Below, piece after piece: positions 1-8,200 of a stretch of 24,999 nucleotides of DNA (the first letter of the stretch is position 1; each line of letters starts with the position of its first letter). The DNA lies in contig URGF01000010.1 in NCBI GenBank assembly GCA_900547285.1, positions 1 through 24,999 on the forward strand, written 5' to 3'. This DNA is from an uncultured Collinsella sp. (GTDB lineage: Bacteria > Actinomycetota > Coriobacteriia > Coriobacteriales > Coriobacteriaceae). Below the pieces are notes generated by a model that saw only the letters and a program-made list of their open reading frames with translations, was not told the origin of the DNA and did no database searches. A program made the position numbers and the translations under genes.

Positions 1-168
1 GCCAGGCAAGGCGCGAGCCTGACGCTCTTTGCCAACACCACATCTATGAAAGACCGGGCGCGCGCCGAGGAACTCGAGGCGGCGTGCGATGAACTGCTCG
101 ACACGTGGCTGCCGCGCGCCGATGCACTGGCGCGCCGTGCTGCTGACGCCGCAAGGAAGAGGGGATAG
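1..168 (+). CDS. C-terminal end of a probable methenyl-THF cyclohydrolase (FchA / cyclodeaminase family), 5' end outside window
   Basis: The open frame enters from the left edge and ends at TAG 166-168, giving 55 residues that are helical and Arg/Ala/Glu rich. The segment reading LTLFANTTSMKDRARAEEL resembles the 'N-x-x-S-x-K-D' region followed by a terminal helix seen near the end of the all-helical cyclodeaminase/FchA fold. It stops 2 bases before the folD-like start, and its last codons contain the folD Shine-Dalgarno sequence, so the two are co-transcribed. FchA converts 5,10-methenyl-THF to 10-formyl-THF. This role would fit the downstream FolD-like protein, which lacks the usual cyclohydrolase residues. 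The identification rests on a short tail plus context, so it is tentative; only the reading frame is certain. Confidence 0.5.
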   Translation, partial: ARQGASLTLFANTTSMKDRARAEELEAACDELLDTWLPRADALARRAADAARKRG

Positions 169-170
169 CC

Positions 171-1025
171 ATGGCCGAACTGCTCAAGGGTGCTCCCGTT
201 GCCCCCGCTTTGACCGAGGAACTTGCCGCTCGTTGCGCCGCCCTGCGCGAACAGGGCATCGTGCCGACACTGGCCATCGTTCGTGTGGGCGAGCGCGAGG
301 ACGACCTGTCCTACGAGCGCGGCGCCCTCAAGCGCTGCGAGAAGGTTGGCATTGAGGCTCGCCGCGTTTTGCTACCCGCCGATGTTTCGCAGGATGAGCT
401 GCTGGCGGCTATCGAGGGCATCAATGCCGACCCCGCTGTTCATGGCTGCCTGATGTTTCGCCCGTTGCCCGCTGGGCTTGACGAGGATGCGGTTGCCGAG
501 GCGCTCGATCCCGCCAAAGATGTTGACTCCATGACGCCGGCCTCGCTGCTCACCACGCTTTCGGGGCGAGGCGAGGGCTTTGCTCCTTGCACGGCAGAAG
601 CCGTGTTGGCGTTGCTGGACCATTACAGCGTTGAGCTGGATGGGGCCAAGGTCGCGGTCGTCGGTCGGTCGCTCGTGATTGGCCGTCCCGTTGCCGCCAT
701 GCTTACGGCTCGCAATGCCACGGTGACGACGTGCCATACGCATACGCGCGACTTGGCTGCCGAGTGCCGTGCGGCTGATATTGTGGTTGCGGCCGTTGGA
801 CGCGCACGCACGATTGGCGCGGATGCGGTTCGTGGGGGCCAGACAATCATCGATGTTGGCATTAATTGGGACGAGGCCGCTAGCAAGCTGGTCGGGGACG
901 TCGATTTTGATGCTGCGGAACCGATCGTTGGCGCAATTACTCCGGTGCCGGGCGGCGTGGGGGCTGTGACCACGGCGATTCTCGCCAAGCACGTGATCGA
1001 GGCGGCGGAGCGCGCATCGAAATAG
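171..1025 (+). CDS. folD: FolD-family methylenetetrahydrofolate dehydrogenase (cyclohydrolase residues altered)
   Basis: This is a 284-residue protein of normal FolD length, cytoplasmic, in the folate one-carbon pathway (5,10-methylene-THF to 5,10-methenyl-THF with NAD(P)+). The nucleotide-binding loop VVGRSLVIGRP (about residues 163-173) and the C-terminal signature ITPVPGGVGAVTT are well conserved, as are KDVD (116-119) and Tyr48. The YxxxK motif that carries the cyclohydrolase lysine in bifunctional FolD (Lys56 in human and E. coli) reads YERGA here, so the lysine is Ala52. The usual Gln of the VQLPLP motif is Phe96 (MFRPLP). Dehydrogenase function is therefore likely, while cyclohydrolase activity is doubtful and may be supplied by the FchA-like gene just upstream. 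The start ATG at 171 has a GGAAGAGGGG Shine-Dalgarno inside the upstream gene. Confidence 0.93.
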   Translation: MAELLKGAPVAPALTEELAARCAALREQGIVPTLAIVRVGEREDDLSYERGALKRCEKVGIEARRVLLPADVSQDELLAAIEGINADPAVHGCLMFRPLPAGLDEDAVAEALDPAKDVDSMTPASLLTTLSGRGEGFAPCTAEAVLALLDHYSVELDGAKVAVVGRSLVIGRPVAAMLTARNATVTTCHTHTRDLAAECRAADIVVAAVGRARTIGADAVRGGQTIIDVGINWDEAASKLVGDVDFDAAEPIVGAITPVPGGVGAVTTAILAKHVIEAAERASK

Positions 1026-1127
1026 GCGTTTTTTGCCCACAGGGGTTGCCAGCGCCGTGGTTTCGCCCTTTCTGCGCCGAAGCGATACACTGTTATCGTT
1101 TGATTTCTTCGCTCAAGGAGGATGCGC

Positions 1128-2651
1128 ATGCCGTGCACAACGATTTTGGTTGGTAAGAATGCGAGCTACGACGGGTCGACGCTTGTCGCCCGCAACGAGG
1201 ACTCGTCCAACGGGGTGTTTGAGCCCAAGCGTATGCGCGTGGTGCATCCCGACGAGCAGCCGCGTGTCTACACGAGCGTCCTGAGCCACCTGACCGTTGA
1301 GCTGCCCGATAACCCCATGCGCTATACGAGCGTCCCCGATGTTGTCCCGGGCCACGGTATCTGGGCCGAGGCCGGTTTCAACGAGCTCAATGTGGGCATG
1401 TCCGCAACCGAGACGCTCACCACCAACGAGCGCGTCCGCGGTGCCGACCCGCTTGTGGACTACGTGCCCGCCAAGGGCAACGAGGGCGAGGACGGATACG
1501 TTCCGGCACAGCCCGGTGGCCTGGGCGAGGAGGACATGGTGACCCTGGTGCTGCCATATGCCAAATCTGCCCGCGACGGCGTACGCATTCTGGGTGACCT
1601 GCTCGAGCGTTATGGCACCTACGAGAACAACGGCATCGCCTTTAGCGACGTGGACGAGATCTGGTGGCTCGAGACCATCGGCGGCCACCACTGGATCGCC
1701 AAGCGCGTGCCCGATGACGCCTATGTGACCATGCCCAACCAGCTGGGTATCGACAGCTTTGACCTGGATGACGCCGAGGGCGCCCAGGCCGACCACATGT
1801 GCTCCGCCGACCTGCGTGCCTGGATGGCCGAGTGGCATCTGGACCTGACGCTGGGCGTCGATGGCGACGGCCCGGCTGCGATCTTTAACCCGCGCGAGGC
1901 CTTTGGCTCGCACAGCGACAGCGACCATGTCTACAACACGCCGCGCGCGTGGTACATGCAGCGCTGCCTTAACCCCAGCGATGTGTGGGACGGCCCCGAC
2001 GCCGACTACACGCCCGAGAGCGATGACATCCCCTGGAGCCGCGTGCCCGAGCGTAAGGTGACCATCGAGGACATCAAGTACGTACTCTCGAGCCACTACC
2101 AGGGCACGGAGTACGACTGCTACGGCAGCAAGGGCACGCCCGCCACGCGTGGCGCCTATCGCCCCATCGGCATCAACCGCAACAGCCAGCTCGCTGTGCT
2201 GCAGCTGCGCCCCTATGCGCATCCGGCCTACCGCGCCGTGCAGTGGATGGCCTTTGGCTCCAACTCGTTTAACGCGCTGGTTCCGCTGTACGCCAACGTC
2301 GAGACCATGCCCGAGTACTTTGCCGACACGCAGGCTCGCGTGACGTCCGAAAACTTCTACTGGGCCAACCGCCTGATCGGCGCGCTGGCCGACGTCCGCT
2401 TCCATGAGTGCGGCCGCGCAGTCGAGGATTATCAGGAGAAGGTCGGCGGCATGGGCCACAAGCAGATTCATGACGTCGACGCTGCCGTAGCCGTTCTGCC
2501 CGAGGCCGAGGGGCCTGCCGAGCTTGCACGCGCCAACGAGGAGTTTGCCGAGCTCGTGCGCGTGGAGACCGATGCCCTGTTGGGCAAGGTGCTCTACACC
2601 ACGAGCTGCGCCATGAAGAACTCTTTCGCGATGAACGACAACGTGAGATAG
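1128..2651 (+). CDS. C69-family dipeptidase (PepD-like Ntn hydrolase)
   Basis: This 507-residue cytoplasmic peptidase of the C69 family (lactobacillal dipeptidase A/PepD type) cleaves dipeptides with broad specificity. The N-terminus MPCTTILVGKNASYDGS is the family hallmark: Cys3 becomes the N-terminal nucleophile after removal of the leading residues, and ARNEDS follows as expected. Length is typical (about 470-510). Two in-frame ATGs lie 6 bases apart (1122 and 1128). The AAGGAGG at 1115-1121 abuts the first and is 6 bases from the second, and only the second places Cys at the family position, so 1128 is chosen. The 102-base gap after folD suggests an independent transcript. A single-gene unit; no signal peptide. 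Substrate preference cannot be read from the sequence. Confidence 0.92.
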   Translation: MPCTTILVGKNASYDGSTLVARNEDSSNGVFEPKRMRVVHPDEQPRVYTSVLSHLTVELPDNPMRYTSVPDVVPGHGIWAEAGFNELNVGMSATETLTTNERVRGADPLVDYVPAKGNEGEDGYVPAQPGGLGEEDMVTLVLPYAKSARDGVRILGDLLERYGTYENNGIAFSDVDEIWWLETIGGHHWIAKRVPDDAYVTMPNQLGIDSFDLDDAEGAQADHMCSADLRAWMAEWHLDLTLGVDGDGPAAIFNPREAFGSHSDSDHVYNTPRAWYMQRCLNPSDVWDGPDADYTPESDDIPWSRVPERKVTIEDIKYVLSSHYQGTEYDCYGSKGTPATRGAYRPIGINRNSQLAVLQLRPYAHPAYRAVQWMAFGSNSFNALVPLYANVETMPEYFADTQARVTSENFYWANRLIGALADVRFHECGRAVEDYQEKVGGMGHKQIHDVDAAVAVLPEAEGPAELARANEEFAELVRVETDALLGKVLYTTSCAMKNSFAMNDNVR

Positions 2652-2685
2652 GGATTTCCCGTCGATCGAATAGCGCTAAAACGCT

Positions 2686-2715
2686 TTGTCGCTTTCACTC
2701 AATCTTGGGTACAAG
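2686..2715 (+). promoter_or_regulatory. Possible sigma-70-type promoter of the phasin-ubiB operon
   Basis: TTGTCG at 2686-2691 and TACAAG at 2710-2715 are separated by 18 bases. They lie about 35 bases before the start at 2751. Matches to consensus are 3/6 and 4/6, so this is only a candidate. Confidence 0.3.
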
Positions 2716-2750
2716 AACGCCAATGCAGTTGTTTGTGATTGGAGACAACC

Positions 2751-3167
2751 ATGGTTATGAAACTCGATCAGCTTGTTAACGGCGCCATCAACGTGGGCTT
2801 TGGCGCTGCCGCCGTTGCTGTCGAAGGCGGCAAGAAGGTCCTCGACGACCTTAACACCAAAGGCGAGCAGGTCCGCAAGGACACCGCCACCCCCGATATC
2901 GCCCGCAGCGTGTCCGACATGTTCGAGCAGGCCGGCGGTACCATCTCCGATCTGACCGAGCGCTTGGGCATGCAGGGCGAGACCGCGGCCCAACGCGTGC
3001 TCGACGAGCTCATTCTGGCTCGCGTCCGCGTTATGACCGCGCCCGAGCGTACGGCCTTCCTGGCCCATGTGCGCGACATCGTCGATTCGGTCGAGGACAA
3101 CGTGACCTCGGTGCCCGTCGAGTCCGTTGAGCCCGACGATGCGAAGGATACCGAAGAGGCCGAGTAG
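2751..3167 (+). CDS. Phasin-like small helical protein
   Basis: A 138-residue soluble protein, predicted almost entirely helical. A hydrophobic, Ala/Gly-rich amphipathic N-terminal stretch (roughly residues 6-30, NGAINVGFGAAAVAVEGGKK) is followed by charged helices and a very acidic tail ending DTEEAE. This layout resembles the phasin / PHA-granule-associated (PhaF-like) and 'phasin family' proteins that bind hydrophobic surfaces and form coiled coils. There is no PHA synthase in the window, so a storage-granule role is not supported. The close pairing with the UbiB-like kinase (8-base gap) suggests it helps or regulates that membrane enzyme. ATG 2751 is preferred because GGAG sits 6 bases upstream; TTG 2739 and ATG 2757 are alternatives. 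Confidence 0.7.
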   Translation: MVMKLDQLVNGAINVGFGAAAVAVEGGKKVLDDLNTKGEQVRKDTATPDIARSVSDMFEQAGGTISDLTERLGMQGETAAQRVLDELILARVRVMTAPERTAFLAHVRDIVDSVEDNVTSVPVESVEPDDAKDTEEAE

Positions 3168-3175
3168 CAGCGCAG

Positions 3176-4939
3176 ATGGCAGATTCCACCACCGATTACA
3201 ACAATCTAGATCCCTTGGGTGACGAGGCGGCGGTTGTCGATGAGGTCGACGCCGCCGTCTCGGGCGCTCGCAAGAAGCCGCGCGCTGTCGATATGGTGCC
3301 AGAGGAGCCCGACGCGATGGCGCCGGACGAGGAATACCAGCTCACGCCGGCGGGTCGCCGCGAGCGCATCGGGCAGATTGTTCGCCTGGTCAAAAAGTAC
3401 CGCGTGTGGGACAACCTCACGCCGGTTCGTTTGCGCCGTCTGCTCGAGGAACTCGGCCCCATGTTCGTCAAGATGGGGCAGATTCTGGCTAACCGGTCCG
3501 AGATTCTGCCGCAACGCTTTTGCGACGAGCTGCGTCGTCTGCGCTCCGACGTGGAGCCGGTGCCGTACGAGGTCGTACTCAGTTGTCTGGAAGAAGAATA
3601 CGGCCTGCGCCTGGGGGAGATGTTCGATGCGATCGACCCCAATCCGCTTGGTAGCGCATCGCTCGCGCAGGTGCACCGCGCCCGTCTGGTGACGGGCGAG
3701 GACGTGGCCGTCAAGGTGCAGCGCCCCGGTGCGCAGCAGGTTATGGCACAGGACATCGATATCATCCGCTCGGTGGTGCGTATCGTTTCCAAGTTCGTCA
3801 ACACCGATCAATTTGTTGACCTGCACGGCGTAGTCGAGGAGTTGTGGACCTCGTTTCGCGAGGAGACCAACTTTTTGGCCGAGGCCAAAAACCTCAACGA
3901 CTTCTACGAGTTCCATAAGAGCGTTCATGGCGTGACGTGCCCTAAATCCTATCTGGACTTGTGCACCGAGCACGTGGTGGTTATGGACTACGTCGACGGC
4001 ATTTCGATCGCCGATCCTGAACGCTTGGTGGCCGAGGGCTATGACTTGGAAAAGATCGGTGCCGCGATTGTCGAGGACTACTCGACGCAGGTGCTCGACG
4101 ACGGCTTTTTCCATGCCGACCCGCATGCGGGAAACATTATTCTCAAGGACGGCATCGTTTACTTTATCGACTTGGGCATGGTCGGACGCATGTCGAGTCA
4201 CGATCGCGGTATCGTCAAGGACATGATTTTCGCCGTGGCCGAGGGTGACGTGCCCAAGCTCAAGGATTCGCTCATGCGCTTCGCCGTGACGCGTGGCGAT
4301 TCGGCCGAGCTCGATCATTCGGCCTTTTTGTCCGATTTGGACTTTATCGTCGCAGACTTTGCGGGCCTTGACCTGAAGGATCTGGATATCGGCGAGTTTT
4401 TGACCTCGCTGTTAAACCTCGCGCGTAAGAATGACGTTGAGCTGCCGAGCGTGGTGACGATGTTCGCCCGCGGCATGGTGACGCTCGAGGGCCTGTTGAC
4501 CGAGTACATGCCCAACGTCAACATGATCCAGATCATCCAGACGCACATCAAAAACGAGAAGAGCACCTACGCCCGCATGCGCGAGATGAGCCGCGATCTT
4601 GCCGCGAGCAGCTATCGCGCGGCAAAAGGCTCGCTCGAGGCGGCCGAGTATTTGGGCTTGGCTTCGCGTATGCTCACGCGCGGCCAGCTTAAGGTGAACA
4701 CGCAGATCATGAGCAGCGATAAGGCGCTGCGACAGCTGGGCGGAATTATCGACCGCATGTCGATGGCTATCGTGATCGCCGGTCTGTTTATCGGTTCGTC
4801 GGTGGTGTACTACGCGCGCATCGAGCCGGTTGTGTTTGGTATCCCGGTCATTGGCTTTATGGGCTACGTGAGCGCGCTGGTGCTGGCGCTTATGCTGGGC
4901 CGCAATATCTGGCTCAACAGCCACGGCGGCAAGCACTAG
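3176..4939 (+). CDS. UbiB/AarF (ABC1/ADCK) family atypical kinase, membrane-anchored
   Basis: A 587-residue protein. About 75 N-terminal residues are acidic and poorly conserved. The ABC1 kinase-like domain follows with its hallmark motifs: KMGQ at 99-102 (the family KxGQ), the Ala-rich loop GSASLAQVHRA at 159-169, Lys180 in VAVKVQRPG, the catalytic loop HADPHAGN at 313-320, and the metal-binding DLG at 332-334 in place of DFG. Two hydrophobic helices at the C-terminus (about 525-575) anchor it in the membrane. Family members (UbiB, Coq8) act as ATPases/kinases supporting isoprenoid-quinone or lipid metabolism. The exact substrate is unknown and no quinone-pathway gene is adjacent. It follows the phasin-like gene by 8 bases and ends before a strong terminator. 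Confidence 0.9.
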   Translation: MADSTTDYNNLDPLGDEAAVVDEVDAAVSGARKKPRAVDMVPEEPDAMAPDEEYQLTPAGRRERIGQIVRLVKKYRVWDNLTPVRLRRLLEELGPMFVKMGQILANRSEILPQRFCDELRRLRSDVEPVPYEVVLSCLEEEYGLRLGEMFDAIDPNPLGSASLAQVHRARLVTGEDVAVKVQRPGAQQVMAQDIDIIRSVVRIVSKFVNTDQFVDLHGVVEELWTSFREETNFLAEAKNLNDFYEFHKSVHGVTCPKSYLDLCTEHVVVMDYVDGISIADPERLVAEGYDLEKIGAAIVEDYSTQVLDDGFFHADPHAGNIILKDGIVYFIDLGMVGRMSSHDRGIVKDMIFAVAEGDVPKLKDSLMRFAVTRGDSAELDHSAFLSDLDFIVADFAGLDLKDLDIGEFLTSLLNLARKNDVELPSVVTMFARGMVTLEGLLTEYMPNVNMIQIIQTHIKNEKSTYARMREMSRDLAASSYRAAKGSLEAAEYLGLASRMLTRGQLKVNTQIMSSDKALRQLGGIIDRMSMAIVIAGLFIGSSVVYYARIEPVVFGIPVIGFMGYVSALVLALMLGRNIWLNSHGGKH

Positions 4940-4990
4940 AGGCTGCGGCCGTCACCGCATTTTCCTATCGCAAACAATAGCTTTTACCTT

Positions 4991-5018
4991 GGGCTTCGCC
5001 TGTGTGCGAGGCCCTTTT
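4991..5018 (+). terminator. Rho-independent terminator after the ubiB-like gene
   Basis: GGGCTTCGC (4991-4999) pairs with GCGAGGCCC (5006-5014) in a 9-bp stem with one G-U pair and a 6-base loop, followed at once by TTTT. It separates the kinase operon from the riboswitch transcript. Confidence 0.8.
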
Positions 5019-5045
5019 GCGTGATACCATTTTGACGGTAATAAT
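5017..5045 (+). promoter_or_regulatory. Candidate promoter of the riboswitch transcript
   Basis: TTGCGT at 5017-5022 and AATAAT at 5040-5045 (5/6 match) are 17 bases apart. Transcription would start near 5052, just before the first riboswitch helix at 5055. A second -35-like TTGACG at 5032 would start too late to include that helix, so it is less likely. Confidence 0.45.
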
Positions 5046-5054
5046 CGATGGCCT

Positions 5055-5227
5055 AGATGGTGGTGCGGAGACGCACGAATGCGCGGTTTTCCTGCGCGTT
5101 TGGGAGAATCGGGGTGCAAGTCCCCGGCTGTACCAGTAACCGTAATTCCTCTTGGCTCGGGATGTTCGCGTCGCAGATCGGACGGCGCGCCCGAGTCGTT
5201 AAGGTTAAGTCGGATCGCCTCCCATCT
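5055..5227 (+). ncRNA. Cobalamin (B12) riboswitch
   Basis: The conserved core GGGAGAATCGGGGTGCAAG, then TCCCCGGCTGTACCAGTAAC (5101-5140), closely follows the class consensus 'GGGAA..GGTGcAAaTCC..C.Gt.CC.G..ACtGTgA'. The 3' B12-box is AAGTCGGATCGCCTCCC at 5207-5223. A closing helix P1 can be drawn between AGATGG (5055-5060) and CCATCT (5222-5227), and a hairpin GTGCG/CGCAC lies at 5063-5076. It sits in the leader of a gene for a protein with three transcobalamin-like domains, so the expected role is to switch the two-gene surface operon according to cellular cobalamin. A small hairpin (GCGGC-GTAT-GCCGC, 5238-5251) and the Shine-Dalgarno follow, pointing to translational control. Confidence 0.88.
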
Positions 5228-5270
5228 TGCGTGCGGCTGCGGCGTATGCCGCCGGTGTGCATAGGGCTCT

Positions 5271-5283
5271 GGAGGGAAGGGGG
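5271..5283 (+). promoter_or_regulatory. Shine-Dalgarno of the riboswitch-controlled gene
   Basis: The purine run GGAGGGAAGGGGG lies 6 bases before ATG 5290. It decides the start over TTG 5227 (inside the riboswitch) and over the later ATG 5371. The end of the B12-box contains CCTCC (5218-5222), which could base-pair with this GGAGG; whether it does so is unknown. Confidence 0.5.
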
Positions 5284-5289
5284 ACCCCG

Positions 5290-8200
5290 ATGGGGGAACT
5301 CGAGCGCAACATGCGCGATGACGTGGGGCAGCCTCAAGGCAACGCTCCAAGTACAGACAATGGGGGACAAATGGATATGTTTGAGGACGAGCGCGAGCGC
5401 GCCTCGTTGCATCGCCGTGGCGCGATTGCATGCGGCGTAGCCAAGCGCGGCCTGGCGGCATTCCTGGCCTTCGCGATGGCCTTTGGCACCACGCCGGCTC
5501 AGCTGTGGGCCGAGGGCGCCGAGGGCATTGCCGAGGCTGTGGCTCAGGCTGCGACGCCGGACGAGAACGGCTCTGGTGAGTCCGCGACAAGCCCCGCTGC
5601 CGACCTCAATGCGAGCGGCGTGGTGGCGAATGGGGGCACTGCCGAGCAAGATGCCGCCGCGACAACTTCGGGCCCTACCGACAAGACTGAGGACGATAGC
5701 GCTGCAGGCAATGAGGCGCCGGTTGCATCGACGTCCGATGCCTCGAAGCAGGACGCCGCCGTTGTCTCTGCCGCTGGAGAGGCCAAGACTCAGCCTGCCA
5801 AGGCCGAGAGCCAGGATGTCTCTGCCACGTGCTCCGTCGTCGGCACCGACGCCAAGGGCGCCCAGCAGACCTGGGCCGCCGCGCAGCGGATCACGCTGAA
5901 GGAGGGCTCGACCGCGGCCGACCTCTCCGAGCAGCTCTTCAAGCAGGCCGGCCTGACCACCGATTATGATCCCAACGGCACCTGGGGCTGGGCGCTCAAC
6001 ACGATCACGTCGCCCTTCGATAAGGACCGCAAGCTCGGCTACGACTCGGCGACCGGCGCGTACTGGCAGCTGTTCGTCAACGGCAGCGCCTCCGAGGTCG
6101 GCGCGGGCGGCTACACGCTCAAGGACGGCGACTCCGTCGTCTGGTGCTACTCGAAGTACGGTGACCCCGCGCCCGCCAATCAGATTTCCGTTAGCTGCAC
6201 CGTTGTCGGCCAGGACGCCTCGGGCGCTCAGCAGACATGGGCGCAGCCCACGACAGCTTTGGTGGAAGAGGGCACGACCGCTGCTGATCTTTCCGAGCAG
6301 GCCTTTAAAAAGGCCGGCATTGGCGCCAAAACGGGGAAAGGCACGTACGGCTGGTATCTCGAGTCGCTGACTTCACCGTTCAACAAGACCGTGACGCTTT
6401 CGAGCGAGAAAGTTAACGAAAACACTTGGAAATTCTGGCAGTTCTTCGTTAACGGTCAGGCGGCCAATGTCGGCGCGGGCAATTACACACTCAAGGCCGG
6501 GGACAAGGTTACCTGGGTCTATGGCTTTGATGGAACCATGCCCGGCCAGGTTTCCGTTTCAATGGAGATCATCGGTAAGAAGGATGAGAAGGCGCAGCGC
6601 TGGACCGATCCTTCGACGCAGGTGTTTGTCGAGGGCACGACGATCAAGGACGCTTCCGCTGCCTACTTCGATGCCATTGGCATTGAGTCCAAGATGTACG
6701 ACCAATTTGGTTATTGGGGTGTTCATAGTCTTGTCTCCCCGCTTGATGGCACCGAGCTGTCGGGTGCATGGTCGTTCTTTGTTAATGGCGTTCCCGGGCC
6801 TCAGCTCGATAGCGATTACGTGCTCAAGTCGGGCGACAAAATCGTCTGGGCTTACGCCCCTGGCGACACCGTTCCTAATCCCGATGAAGTCGTAGTCGAT
6901 CCGAGCGCTTCGCGCCCGACCGGTTGGAAAGCCGACTGGAGCGGCAATTCCAATGCGGTGGTCAAGAACGTGTCCACGCCTACGGGCACGCTGGCAAGCT
7001 CTTGGACGTTCGATTGGAGGGCCTACTCGGGTGCCACGTATCCCAATGCGAGCGAGCCTATTGTCGTGAACGGCAACGTTTACCTTGCCGTGAACAAGCG
7101 TTTGCTTAAGATCGACGCCGAGTCGGGCAAGGTGCTTGCCGAGTCGAACCTTCAGACTGCGATTGGCTACACCACGCGTCCGATTTATACGAAAGGCTTG
7201 GTCATCGTCCCGCTCGACGGCGGTGCGGTCCAGGCTCTGACGGCCGATACGCTGACGACGGTTTGGGTCACTGACTCTGTGAGCAAATCTGCCCAGTCAA
7301 ATTCCCAGTTGACGGTCGATGGCAACTATCTCTACGTTGGCACCGTTGATGTCGACTATGGAACGAGTACGTACAATAACGGTCATCTGACGCGTATTAA
7401 TATACTGACCGGCGCTGTTTCTTGGCAGCATGTTAATGCTGATGAGGGCTACTACTGGACGAGCGCTACAGTGGGCGACGGCTATATTCTGGTTCCGACG
7501 AGTGCAGGTACCGTTGAGATGCTGAGCAAGTCGACGGGTGATGTGCTCGGCAGCGTTTCGGTTGGTGCCATCGTCAACTCCAGCTGTGTACTGTCCAAAG
7601 ACGGCAAGCATGCCTATGTGATCTCGCGTGACGGCAAGCTCCACGTGCTGGCACTGTCGGACGCAAACGCAAGGGCCTCTTCGCGCATTTCCGAAGAACG
7701 CGTCATCGATCTTGGTCTTACGGGTTGTGCCTGCATGCCCACGCTGTATGGCAATAAGCTGATTGTCGGTGGCGAGGTTTCTGGCGGTTCGGCGCTGGCG
7801 ATTGTCGACCTTGATAATGACTTTGCTACGACGTTGGTTTCGTCTGCCGATGGCTCCGTGCTTCCTGCCGGTGGCATTAAGGGCGCACCGCTCGTGAGTG
7901 TCCAGGCGGATGACACGTACGTTTATTTCACTGTCAACTATGGTGCGACTTCCGACTATGTGAACTACACCTCGGGCGGTGGCGCGTATCGCTACAAGAT
8001 GGGTGACGCACAGGCGACCGGTGCGTTTAGCGCGGCGGGACACAACAATTACTGTGACTCGCCGATTGCCTGCGATGCCAAGGGTAACCTCTACTACATC
8101 AACGATTCCGGCACGCTTTTCAAGCTGAGTGGTGGCGTTAAGGTCTCGTTTGAGACTGGCGAGGGTTCTAAGGTCGACTTCCAGACTACGGCCGATGGCA

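Noticed and set aside
1113..2471. 452-residue open frame on the minus strand
   Set aside because: It lies entirely opposite the well-recognised C69 dipeptidase and its His/Val/Gly-rich content is a mirror of that gene's codon bias; no ribosome site or family resemblance.
3206..4318. 370-residue minus-strand open frame
   Set aside because: Antisense to the UbiB-like kinase with all its motifs; His/Arg/Leu-rich mirror translation.
5032..5059. Alternative promoter TTGACG ... TAGATG over the riboswitch
   Set aside because: It would start transcription inside the riboswitch and lose the first strand of helix P1.
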